Positions 1 through 7,751 of a DNA stretch of 58,348 nucleotides are shown piece after piece. The position numbers and the translations under genes are program-made. Below the pieces are notes generated by a model. That model had not been told where the DNA came from. It did no database searches and saw only the letters and a program-made list of their open reading frames with translations. Each line of letters starts with the position of its first letter. The first letter of the stretch is position 1. The DNA comes from Gemmatimonadota bacterium (lineage in GTDB: Bacteria; Gemmatimonadota; Gemmatimonadetes; Gemmatimonadales; GWC2-71-9), in assembly GCA_003222155.1 (NCBI GenBank), contig QHUU01000064.1, positions 1 to 58,348 of the forward strand, written 5' to 3'.

Positions 1-1208
1 AGGCACAGGCTGCCGGATATCCAAAACGCCGCTCGATAGTCGCCCCACGACGTCCGGATCACGCCTGCCGTCAGCGCCGCGAGCGATGCACCCAGCTGGT
101 GCGACGCGCCGATCCACCCGTACACCACGCCGACGTTCTCCTTACCGAACGTGTCCGCGGTGAGGCGCACGGTGGGCGGTACCGTGGCGATCCAATCGAG
201 GCCGTAGAACACCGCGAAGCCGGAGAGCCAGATGTGCCGGCTCGCCAGCGCAAAGGGGAGGAACAGCAACGACAAGCCCCGCAGCCCATAGTAGCAGAAC
301 AGCAGCCACCGGCTGTTGAACCGGTCCGTGAGCCAGCCGGACGCCGTCGTGCCGACGAGGTCGAACACGCCCATCGCGGCGAGCAGGCCGGCGGCGGTGA
401 CCTCGGGGATGCCGTGATCCATGCAGGCGGGAATCAGATGAGTGCCGATCAAGCCGTTGGTGCTCGCGCCGCACACGAAAAAACTCCCCGCCAGGATCCA
501 GAACTCGCGCGACCGCGCCGCCCAGAACAGTCCGCCGAGCGGCGAGCGGTCCACGCTCAGCCCGGCCGGTGTGGGTGGTTGCCCGTCGAGGGCGCCGTAC
601 GGGAGCAGGCCGACGTCGGAGGGCCGATCCTTCAACCAGACGAGCACGACGAGGAACACCGCCGCGGCCGCGCCCGCGACGATGTACGTCGCGCTGCGCC
701 AGCCGTGCCGGGTGACGGTCTGCGCGAGCAGCGGCAGAAACACGAGCTGACCGGTGGCGTTCGCCGCCGACAGGATCCCGAGCACCAGTCCGCGTCGCTG
801 GTCGAACCAGCGATTGACCACAATCGCCGCCAGCACCAGCGCGGTCACCCCCGTCCCCGAGCCCACCAGCACGCCCCAGAACAGGGTGAGCTGCCACGGC
901 GTGCGCATGGTCGACGAGAGCGCCACGGCAGCGGCCAGCAACGCCAGCGCCGACAGCACGATGCGACGCAGCCCGTAACGACTCATGAGCGACGCCGCGA
1001 ACGGACCGATGAGCCCGAACAACGCGATGTTGATGGCGATGGCGCCGGAGATCGCGGCGCGCGTCCAGCCGAATTCGTGCTCGAGCGGCACCATGAGGAT
1101 GGCGGGAGTGGCGCGCACGCCGGCCGTCGCCAGCAGGATCAGAAACGTGACCGCGGCGACGATCCAGGCGTAGTGCACTGAGCCCTTGCGTCCGGAACCG
1201 GATGCCAC
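1..1208 (-). CDS. MFS transporter, partial (C-terminus beyond left edge)
   Basis: Major facilitator superfamily permease of the inner membrane; about 402 residues are visible before the window ends, with hydrophobic segments that fit about 11 transmembrane helices. The first helix begins near YAWIVAAVTF. The loop after helix 2 has SRYGLRR, a form of the MFS motif between helices 2 and 3, and a related DRFNSRW loop follows in the second half. The first half resembles the monocarboxylate/oxalate-type branch of MFS, but I cannot name a substrate. I chose the GTG at 1208 because GGAG lies five bases upstream; a second GTG, eight codons in, is also possible. It is divergent from the DUF2277 gene across about 120 bases. 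Confidence 0.85.
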   Translation of the reverse strand, partial: MASGSGRKGSVHYAWIVAAVTFLILLATAGVRATPAILMVPLEHEFGWTRAAISGAIAINIALFGLIGPFAASLMSRYGLRRIVLSALALLAAAVALSSTMRTPWQLTLFWGVLVGSGTGVTALVLAAIVVNRWFDQRRGLVLGILSAANATGQLVFLPLLAQTVTRHGWRSATYIVAGAAAAVFLVVLVWLKDRPSDVGLLPYGALDGQPPTPAGLSVDRSPLGGLFWAARSREFWILAGSFFVCGASTNGLIGTHLIPACMDHGIPEVTAAGLLAAMGVFDLVGTTASGWLTDRFNSRWLLFCYYGLRGLSLLFLPFALASRHIWLSGFAVFYGLDWIATVPPTVRLTADTFGKENVGVVYGWIGASHQLGASLAALTAGVIRTSWGDYRAAFWISGSLC

Positions 1209-1331
1209 TCGAACTCCGTGGTGGGCGTTGGCTATTAACACTCGCCGGGCCGGGCCGGTTTCGTGAGCGTTGCGCCGGAGGTGGACGGCGCACAGCTTAC
1301 GTACACTCAGTCATCCAGAGGCTCCACACCT

Positions 1332-1553
1332 ATGTGCCGGAACATCAAACGGCTGCGCCATCCCGATCACCCCCCCAGCGACCAGGAGCTGCACGACGCC
1401 GCGCTGCAGTTCGTGCGCAAGATCAGCGGCTTCCACGCCCCCTCCCAGGCCAACGAGGCCGCTTTCAACCGTGCGGTCAGCGACGTGGCCACCGCGGGTC
1501 GGGTGTTGTTCCGCTCGCTGCACGTTCGGGGTCACACGGAGGCGGCGGTGTAA
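1332..1553 (+). CDS. DUF2277 family protein
   Basis: Small cytoplasmic protein of 73 residues. It opens with MCRNIK and contains ALQFVRKISGF and ANEAAFNRAV, the conserved core of the DUF2277 family, whose function is unknown. Length fits the family. I chose the ATG at 1332 over an upstream start at 1263 because the family begins with MCRNI; an AGAGG lies about 12 bases upstream. Its stop overlaps the start of the next gene (TAATG), so the two are probably translationally coupled. Confidence 0.85.
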   Translation: MCRNIKRLRHPDHPPSDQELHDAALQFVRKISGFHAPSQANEAAFNRAVSDVATAGRVLFRSLHVRGHTEAAV

Positions 1554-3028
1554 TGATGCGCGGCGTTTTCCCCGCCGCGTTGTTGATCGCCGCGACGCCG
1601 GCGCTCGCTCAGGAGCCGGGTCCGCGTAGCCCGCTGATCGCGCGCGCCAAGGCCCTGGAGCTCAGCACACCCTACGTTCCCCCCCCGGGCGACCCGCTGG
1701 AGCACCACGCGGCCGGCTTTGCCAAGATCATGTGCTCCGCCGTGTTCATCACCGGTCTGTCGCCCGAGTTCGCGGCCGAGAACCTTGGTTTCTTCACGGC
1801 GCCCTACGAGGAGCGCGCCAAGCTGGGGAAGCCGGTCATCGACCGCGCGCGCAAGGCAGTCTACGTCACGCTCCCGGACGGCGTCACACGCACCGCGCTC
1901 TTCCTGGGAGACCAGGGATGCGTCACGCTCCCCAGAGGCCAGCAGGCCCCGCGCTTCAGGCCCAAGCGCGTCGCGAGCCGGCTGCCGGATCCTGCGACCC
2001 AGCCGTGGCCGATGGGCGACGTGCTGCCGCCGGGCCCGCTGGCGCCGGAACTCGACACGGTCAAGGTGCGCCAGGCGATGGACGCCGCATTCGCACCGGC
2101 GGAGGCCCTGACGGCCGCCTGCGTGGTGACGTGGAAGGGGCGGATCGTCGGGGAGCGCTACGGCGAGGGCATCACCGCGCGCACGCCGCTCGAGAGCTGG
2201 TCCATGGGCAAGAGCATCACGGCCACGCTGATGGGGATCCTGATCCGGCAGGGCGCCTACGATCTGTGGCAGCCGGCGCCGCTGCCGGAGTGGCGGCACC
2301 GGGGCGACCCGCGGGCGAAGATTCGCATCGCCGACCTGCTCAACATGTCGAGCGGGTTGCGCATCCGCGCGCCCCAGGATCCGGACTACGATCCGTCGGG
2401 CCCCTACCCCGATCACGTCTATCTCTATACCGGCGCTGTCAACGCCTTCCACTACGCCGCCACGCGCCCGCTCCAGTGGCCGCCGGGTACGGTCGGGCGC
2501 TACCGCAACACCGACCCCGTGCTGGTGAATTACCTGATACGACTCGCCGTCGAGAAGCGCGGAGCGGACTACCTCTCGTTCCCCCGGCGGGCGCTGTTCG
2601 ACAAGCTGGGGATGCGCTCGGTGGTGATCGAGACCGACCCGTACGGCGACTTCCTGACACAGGGATACGACTTCGCCGCGGCGCGCGACTGGGCGCGGCT
2701 GGGGAACCTCTACCTCCAGGACGGCGTGTGGAACGGCGAACGCATCCTGCCGGAGGGGTTCGTGCGGTTCGTGAGCACCGTGGCTCCGGCGTGGGCGGCC
2801 GATGGGCGACCCATCTATGGCGGTTTCTTCTGGATCAACGGGGACGGCGACTTGCCCATTCCCCGGGACGCCTACTTCATGGCGGGCGCGGGGGGCCAGC
2901 TCACCGTGATCATCCCATCCCACGATCTCGTGGTGGTGCGGCAGGGGCATTACCGTGGCGCGGGCGTCGGCAACGAAAGCGTGAAGAAGGCGCTGGCGTT
3001 GCTCGTGGCCGCGGTGCCGGCGCGGTAA
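1553..3028 (+). CDS. Secreted serine hydrolase, beta-lactamase / class C fold
   Basis: Serine hydrolase of the beta-lactamase/DD-peptidase (class C, esterase-like) fold, 491 residues. A signal peptide is visible at residues 1-20 ending in ALAQ, so it should act outside the cytoplasm. The nucleophile motif SxxK is SMGK in 'SWSMGKS'; the second motif YxN is YRN in 'GRYRNTD'; the third, normally KTG or HxG, appears as GAGGQ. An N-terminal domain of about 150 residues precedes the catalytic part and I do not recognise it. Start: GGAGG lies 10 bases upstream of the first of two adjacent ATG codons. Substrate is unknown; these proteins range from esterases to peptidases, and resistance to beta-lactams should not be assumed. 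Confidence 0.85.
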   Translation: MMRGVFPAALLIAATPALAQEPGPRSPLIARAKALELSTPYVPPPGDPLEHHAAGFAKIMCSAVFITGLSPEFAAENLGFFTAPYEERAKLGKPVIDRARKAVYVTLPDGVTRTALFLGDQGCVTLPRGQQAPRFRPKRVASRLPDPATQPWPMGDVLPPGPLAPELDTVKVRQAMDAAFAPAEALTAACVVTWKGRIVGERYGEGITARTPLESWSMGKSITATLMGILIRQGAYDLWQPAPLPEWRHRGDPRAKIRIADLLNMSSGLRIRAPQDPDYDPSGPYPDHVYLYTGAVNAFHYAATRPLQWPPGTVGRYRNTDPVLVNYLIRLAVEKRGADYLSFPRRALFDKLGMRSVVIETDPYGDFLTQGYDFAAARDWARLGNLYLQDGVWNGERILPEGFVRFVSTVAPAWAADGRPIYGGFFWINGDGDLPIPRDAYFMAGAGGQLTVIIPSHDLVVVRQGHYRGAGVGNESVKKALALLVAAVPAR

Positions 3029-3033
3029 AGCGG

Positions 3034-4401
3034 GTGACGCTCACCCGACGGGCCTTCGCGACCACGATGGCCACGGCGCTCGGCGGGAGCGTGGTGCGGC
3101 TTCCGAGGGCGCAGCCGTCCCGCCCGCGTCCCTCGCCCTCGCAGCTCGTCTGGCAGCGCGACGAGCTGGCGCTGTTCCTCCATTTCGGGGTCAACACGTT
3201 CACGGACCACGAGTGGGGCGACGGGCGCGAGGACCCGACGGTGTTCAACCCGACGGCGCTGGACGCACGCCAATGGGCCCGGGCCGGCCGGGCCGCCGGC
3301 GCACGCGCGCTGATCCTCACCGCCAAGCATCACGACGGGTTCTGCCTGTGGCCCAGCCGGCTCACGACGCACTCTGTGGCGCGGAGCCCGTGGCGCGGCG
3401 GTGCGGGGGACGTGGTGCGCGAGTTCACCGACGCGTGCCGGCGCGAGGGGTTGCGCGCCGGTCTGTATCTGTCGCCGTGGGATCGCAACGCGCCGGTGTA
3501 CGGGGACTCGCCCCGCTACAACGACTTCTACTGCGAGCAGCTCACCGAGCTGTTGACGCGCTACGGCCCCATTGCCGAGGTGTGGTTCGACGGCGCCAAC
3601 GGCGAAGGGCCCAACGGGCGCCGGCAAGAATACGATTGGCTGCGCGTGTTCGGCCTGGTGCGGCGGCTCCAGCCCCACGCGGTGATGTTCTCCGACGCCG
3701 GCCCCGACGTGCGCTGGTGCGGCAACGAAGCCGGTGCGGCGGGCGACCCGAACTGGTCGACGATGGACCCTGCTGCGGTTGCGTATCCGGGGGCGTCCGG
3801 TGACGGCGTCATCACCGCGCTCCAGCACGGCGATCCCCACGGCTCGGTGTGGCGACCGGCGGAGACGGACACGTCGATTCGCCCCGGCTGGTTCCATCAT
3901 CCGGGCGAGGACCAGCGGGTGAAGCCCGTGGACCAGCTGACGGACATCTGGTTCACGTCCGTGGGCCGGAACTCGAAGCTGCTCCTGAACGTCCCGCCGA
4001 CGCGCGAGGGTGTGCTGCACGCGACCGACGTAGCGCGGCTCGCCGACCTGCGGGCGCGGCTGACGGCGTTGTTCGCCGAGGATTTCGCGGACGGCCGACC
4101 CGTCCAATGGCGTGTCACCGGCACGCACAGTGCGGCGGCCGAGCTGGACCTGGGTCGGACGGTGACGGTCGGCGTGAGCCGGTTGGAGGAGGAAGTCGGC
4201 CGCGGGCAATGCGTCGCGCGGTACGCCATCCGAGGAGCCCAGGACGCGGGTGAGTGGCGTGACCTGGCGCGCGGTACTACGGTCGGCTACCGGAAGCTCG
4301 ACCGGTTCGAGCCCGCGACGGTGCGCAGAGTGCGGGTCGAGGTGCAAGACGCGGTCGCCCCGCCGCGACGGCTGCGTATCGGGTTGTATCGCGGTTCCTG
4401 A
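3034..4401 (+). CDS. Alpha-L-fucosidase, GH29, Tat-exported
   Basis: Glycoside hydrolase family 29 protein, 455 residues, predicted to remove alpha-L-fucose from glycans in the periplasm or outside the cell. The N-terminus has a twin-arginine signal (TRRAFA followed by a small-residue stretch). GH29 hallmarks are FLHFGVNTF near the start, TAKHHDGF, GLYLSPWD and VWFDGANG, in which the Asp is the expected nucleophile. A short beta-rich tail follows the barrel. The start GTG at 3034 lies five bases after the preceding stop, so the gene is likely cotranscribed with the serine hydrolase. No other carbohydrate-active enzyme of the glycosidase type lies nearby. Confidence 0.87.
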   Translation: MTLTRRAFATTMATALGGSVVRLPRAQPSRPRPSPSQLVWQRDELALFLHFGVNTFTDHEWGDGREDPTVFNPTALDARQWARAGRAAGARALILTAKHHDGFCLWPSRLTTHSVARSPWRGGAGDVVREFTDACRREGLRAGLYLSPWDRNAPVYGDSPRYNDFYCEQLTELLTRYGPIAEVWFDGANGEGPNGRRQEYDWLRVFGLVRRLQPHAVMFSDAGPDVRWCGNEAGAAGDPNWSTMDPAAVAYPGASGDGVITALQHGDPHGSVWRPAETDTSIRPGWFHHPGEDQRVKPVDQLTDIWFTSVGRNSKLLLNVPPTREGVLHATDVARLADLRARLTALFAEDFADGRPVQWRVTGTHSAAAELDLGRTVTVGVSRLEEEVGRGQCVARYAIRGAQDAGEWRDLARGTTVGYRKLDRFEPATVRRVRVEVQDAVAPPRRLRIGLYRGS

Positions 4402-4414
4402 CCGGGACTCCTTC

Positions 4415-4822
4415 ATGCCGAGCGACGCCCGTGTGCTCCCCAGTCTGGTCTTGGTGCTCATCCTGGGCATCGCGATCGGGCTGCTCGTGGCCCTGTTGTA
4501 CATCCAGCAATGGAAGGCGCGCTACACGCAGGGCATCCGCCAGGACGCGGTGCAGCGCAGCCAGGCCGTCACGAGCGGCAAGGTCCACGAGCAGCTCGTC
4601 CCCTATCTGCCGGAGTTCGGGTTCAATCCCAAGGACGCCCGCTTTCTCGGCAGTCCCGTCGACCTGCTGGTATTCGACGGGCTCGATGACGGCGAGCTGC
4701 GCCGCGTGGTGTTCATCGAAATCAAGACGGGAGGCTCGGCATTGAGCGGCCGCGAGCGGCAGGTCCGGGACGTGGTGCGGGCGCGTCAGGTCGCATGGGA
4801 GGAGCTCCGCATCGAGCGCTGA
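4415..4822 (+). CDS. Membrane-anchored Holliday junction resolvase-related nuclease
   Basis: Protein of 135 residues. One transmembrane helix at about residues 9-30 is followed by a domain like the archaeal Holliday-junction-resolvase-related family (PF10107). The nuclease-fold core is visible: PVDLLVFDG supplies the Asp, and FIEIKTG supplies the E-x-K pair of PD-(D/E)xK nucleases. Whether it cuts DNA is not known for this group. It starts 13 bases after the fucosidase stop. The membrane anchor and the position within a series of secreted proteins are odd for a recombination enzyme. Confidence 0.75.
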   Translation: MPSDARVLPSLVLVLILGIAIGLLVALLYIQQWKARYTQGIRQDAVQRSQAVTSGKVHEQLVPYLPEFGFNPKDARFLGSPVDLLVFDGLDDGELRRVVFIEIKTGGSALSGRERQVRDVVRARQVAWEELRIER

Positions 4823-4914
4823 ACCCTCGCCACAGCGGCGGCATGCGCGCTACAAGACGGGCCGCACCAGGCGTCATAACCCCGGATCTGTGGCTGTGGC
4901 GCGACGTATGCACG

Positions 4915-4930
4915 GGAGCGGCTCCGCTCC
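4915..4930. terminator. Short perfect hairpin between nuclease and oxidase genes
   Basis: A 7-bp perfect stem (GGAGCGG / CCGCTCC) with a 2-base loop lies in the 142-base gap upstream of the oxidase gene. No T-run follows, so it is at best a weak or Rho-assisted terminator, or part of the oxidase 5' leader. Confidence 0.3.
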
Positions 4931-4964
4931 TACCTTGGGAGCCTCACCTTCTCGGGAACCGCTC

Positions 4965-7061
4965 ATGCGTCGTTGCAACCTGCCACGAGCCGCCGTCGAG
5001 CATCCGGTCCGGTTGGCGCTACTCGCCCTCGGGCTCTCGCTGGGGCTGGGCTTCGTGTCGTGCCAGTACGAACGCTCCATCACGGATGCCCGGCACGCGC
5101 CCCGCCTGGCCGCGTCGGCGCAAACCTCCACCGCCGTCATCGGTCCCAGCGGCGACACGTTTCTCAACCTCGACGGCGTGAGCTATGCCACGAACACGCT
5201 TCTCGCCGTATATACCTGGCCGAACGATACGATTGCCAACGCGATTGTGATGAAGTTCGACTTGGCGAGCGTTCCGACCGGATCCACCGTCTCGAGCGCG
5301 AAGTTGAGCCTCTATCTCACCGAGAGCGACGCCACGGCGGATCCGACCTACACGGTCACGGCGCACCGGATCATCAACCGGAACCCGAATCCGGCGAGGG
5401 CGACGGGCTACACGTACGACGGCGTGAACGCGTGGACCGCCAACGCGTGCTGTCGCAGGCACATTCCCCTGGCGCAGGGAGACATCAGCGCCCCGGTGGA
5501 CACGCGCAGCATCGACAAGACAGCGGGATTCAAACAGTGGGACGTGACGTCCATGGTGCAAGGGTGGCTCAACGCCCCCTCCACGAATTTCGGTCTCTTG
5601 TTGAATTCCGATCCGTCCAAGCTTCGGGATCGGTACCGGTATTTCAGCAGCAGCGAGGATCCGGTCGCCAGCCACCGTCCGTACCTCACGATCGCGTATA
5701 CGACGCCGGACACCGCGCCCGGTCCGCCGCCGGGACCGGAAGCCCAAGTCGGCCAGTGGTCGGCGGTGTTTCCGGCGCCGATCGTACAGCTCCACGTCCA
5801 CCTGCTGACCGACGGGACCGTGCTGAGCTGGGGACGCATCGGCGACCCGCAGGTGTGGGACCCGGCCACGGGCGCCTTCACGGCGGTGCCGAGTCCGTCG
5901 TGGCTGTTCTGCGCGGGCCACGACTTCCTCCCCGACGGACGACTGCTCGTCGCCGGGGGACACATCGCCGACGGCCACGGTCTGCCGAACACCAACCTGT
6001 TCGATCCCGCGACCCACGCGTGGCAGGTCGCACCGGCCATGGCCCAGGGCCGCTGGTATCCCACCAACACCACGCTGCCGGACGGCGAGATGCTCACCGT
6101 CGGCGGCACCGACGAGAACATGACGATCGACACGATCCCGGAGGTGTGGGACGGGACGCACTGGCGCCAGCTCACGACGGCGAAGCTGGCGCTGGAGTGG
6201 TACCCGCGCCTGTTCGTGGCGCCCGACGGGCGCATCTTCAATGCGGGCGAAGAGCAGCCGTCGCGCTGGCTCGACGTGTCGGGCACGGGCCGATGGACCG
6301 ACGGGCCGCGCCGCAACTTCGGGCCGTGGCGCGGCTATGGCTCGGCCGTCATGTACCTGCCGGGGAAAATCCTCTACGTGGGCGGCGGCGACCCTGCGAC
6401 CAACACGGCGGAGATCATCGATCTCAATCAGTCGAACCCGTCGTGGGTGTACACCGGATCGATGGCGTACGCCCGTCGCCAGATCAACGCCACCCTCCTC
6501 CCGACGGGCGACGTGCTCGTGACCGGCGGCACCGGCGCCCCCGGGTTCAATAACGCCGCGGGCGCGGTCCACGCCGCGGAGCTGTGGAGCCCCACGACGG
6601 GGACCTGGACCACGCTGGCGAGCAACGCCGTGATCCGCATGTATCACTCGACGTCGCTGCTGTTGCCGGACGGACGCGTGCTCCACACGGGCTCGGGCGA
6701 CGGCGCCAATGCGCCACGCGAGCTGAGCTACGAGCTGTATTCGCCCCCATACCTGTTCCGCGGCGCGCGCCCGAGTCTCACCGGCTTCACCCCCACCGTG
6801 GTGGGGTACGGCCAGACCGTGCGCGTGGACACGCCCGACGGCGCCAGCATTACAAAGGTCACCTTCATCCGCACGGGCTCGGTGACGCACGCCATGGATC
6901 AGGCCGCACGACTCGTCCCGCTGGCCTTCGTCGCGGTGAGCGGCGGCATCTCGGTCACCCTCCCCGCGAGCCGCACGACCGCGCCGCCGGGTCCCTACAT
7001 GCTGTTCCTGGTGAATGGGAACGGCGTGCCGTCGGTCGGGCGGATCACGCGGCTCGAGTGA
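4965..7061 (+). CDS. Lipoprotein copper-radical oxidase (galactose/glyoxal oxidase-like) with DNRLRE-type domain
   Basis: Secreted lipoprotein of 698 residues. A signal peptide ends in a lipobox-like FVSC. Residues about 45-260 form a beta-sandwich of the DNRLRE/CBM-like type (GDTFLNLDG, then MKFDLASVP). The rest is a kelch-type propeller plus a C-terminal DUF1929 immunoglobulin-like domain, as in galactose and glyoxal oxidases. Expected copper-radical residues are present: Cys in LFCAGHD and Tyr in GRWYPT (the cross-linked pair), Tyr-His in MYHST, and the distal His in THAMDQ. It probably oxidises an alcohol or aldehyde with O2 to give H2O2. Several PDGRLLVAGG-like propeller repeats are visible. 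The end lies 2 bases from the convergent HAD gene. Confidence 0.85.
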   Translation: MRRCNLPRAAVEHPVRLALLALGLSLGLGFVSCQYERSITDARHAPRLAASAQTSTAVIGPSGDTFLNLDGVSYATNTLLAVYTWPNDTIANAIVMKFDLASVPTGSTVSSAKLSLYLTESDATADPTYTVTAHRIINRNPNPARATGYTYDGVNAWTANACCRRHIPLAQGDISAPVDTRSIDKTAGFKQWDVTSMVQGWLNAPSTNFGLLLNSDPSKLRDRYRYFSSSEDPVASHRPYLTIAYTTPDTAPGPPPGPEAQVGQWSAVFPAPIVQLHVHLLTDGTVLSWGRIGDPQVWDPATGAFTAVPSPSWLFCAGHDFLPDGRLLVAGGHIADGHGLPNTNLFDPATHAWQVAPAMAQGRWYPTNTTLPDGEMLTVGGTDENMTIDTIPEVWDGTHWRQLTTAKLALEWYPRLFVAPDGRIFNAGEEQPSRWLDVSGTGRWTDGPRRNFGPWRGYGSAVMYLPGKILYVGGGDPATNTAEIIDLNQSNPSWVYTGSMAYARRQINATLLPTGDVLVTGGTGAPGFNNAAGAVHAAELWSPTTGTWTTLASNAVIRMYHSTSLLLPDGRVLHTGSGDGANAPRELSYELYSPPYLFRGARPSLTGFTPTVVGYGQTVRVDTPDGASITKVTFIRTGSVTHAMDQAARLVPLAFVAVSGGISVTLPASRTTAPPGPYMLFLVNGNGVPSVGRITRLE

Positions 7062-7063
7062 CG

Positions 7064-7735
7064 CTACTGCTCCACCGCGATCAGCCTGGCTGCCACCGCC
7101 TCGAGATCGGGTTCCACTACGTCGGGGCGTGGCGCCAGCGGATCGAGCACTTTTCCCGGCCGGCTCACGAACGCCGCCGCGCATCCGGCCCGGAGCGCGC
7201 CCGTCACGTCCCACGCGTGCGCCGCGACGAGCCGCATCTCGCCAACCGGCACGCCCAAGGTCGAGGCGGCCATCCGGTACACCTCCGGGGCGGGCTTGAG
7301 GCGCCGCACCCGCTCCACCGACAGCACCTGCTCGAAATAGCCGCGTAAACCGGCGTGACCGAGCTGCGCCTCCGCCGCCTCGGCGTTGGAGTTCGTCAGT
7401 GTGGCGAGCCGGAAGCCCGCGTCCCGGAGGAGATCGAGCGCGGGCCGCACATCGGGATGCGGCGGCAGCGCACGCATGCCGCTCAGGATCTCGGCGCGGT
7501 CGTCGGCCGCGAGATCGACGCCGCGGCGCGCGGCCACCATCGTGAGCGCGGCGTCGCCCACGACGGCGAAGTCGAAGTAGACGTTCGTCGCCGTCGCGAC
7601 GATCGCCAGCTCGATCACCTGCGTGAACCACTCTGCACGCACGCCGCCGGCGCCGAACACGCGCCGAAAATGCAGGTCGAGCGCGCCGAGATCGAGCAGC
7701 GTCTCGTTCACGTCGAACACGATGACCCGGGCCAT
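7064..7735 (-). CDS. Haloacid dehalogenase type II (HAD superfamily)
   Basis: HAD hydrolase of 223 residues, of the (S)-2-haloacid dehalogenase group. Motif I is FDVNETLLD, whose first Asp is the nucleophile; motif II is TNSN; the Lys is in RLKPAPEVY; and the C-terminal AAHAWDVTGA with FVSRPG is typical of type II dehalogenases. It would replace a halogen on a short 2-haloacid with hydroxyl, although many family members have no proven halogenated substrate. It is cytoplasmic. It lies downstream of the acyl-CoA ligase on the same strand with a 16-base gap, so the two are probably cotranscribed. Confidence 0.87.
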   Translation of the reverse strand: MARVIVFDVNETLLDLGALDLHFRRVFGAGGVRAEWFTQVIELAIVATATNVYFDFAVVGDAALTMVAARRGVDLAADDRAEILSGMRALPPHPDVRPALDLLRDAGFRLATLTNSNAEAAEAQLGHAGLRGYFEQVLSVERVRRLKPAPEVYRMAASTLGVPVGEMRLVAAHAWDVTGALRAGCAAAFVSRPGKVLDPLAPRPDVVEPDLEAVAARLIAVEQ

Positions 7736-7751
7736 GGCGGTGCCGGTGCCG

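Noticed and set aside
142-1293. Minus-strand frame of 383 codons across the MFS gene
   Set aside because: The neighbouring minus frame gives a clear MFS protein that runs off the window edge; this one is its shadow.
5019-7631. Long open frame (about 870 codons) on the minus strand across the oxidase and HAD genes
   Set aside because: Arg/His-rich shadow of the opposite strand; the plus-strand oxidase has full family motifs and the HAD gene uses another minus frame.
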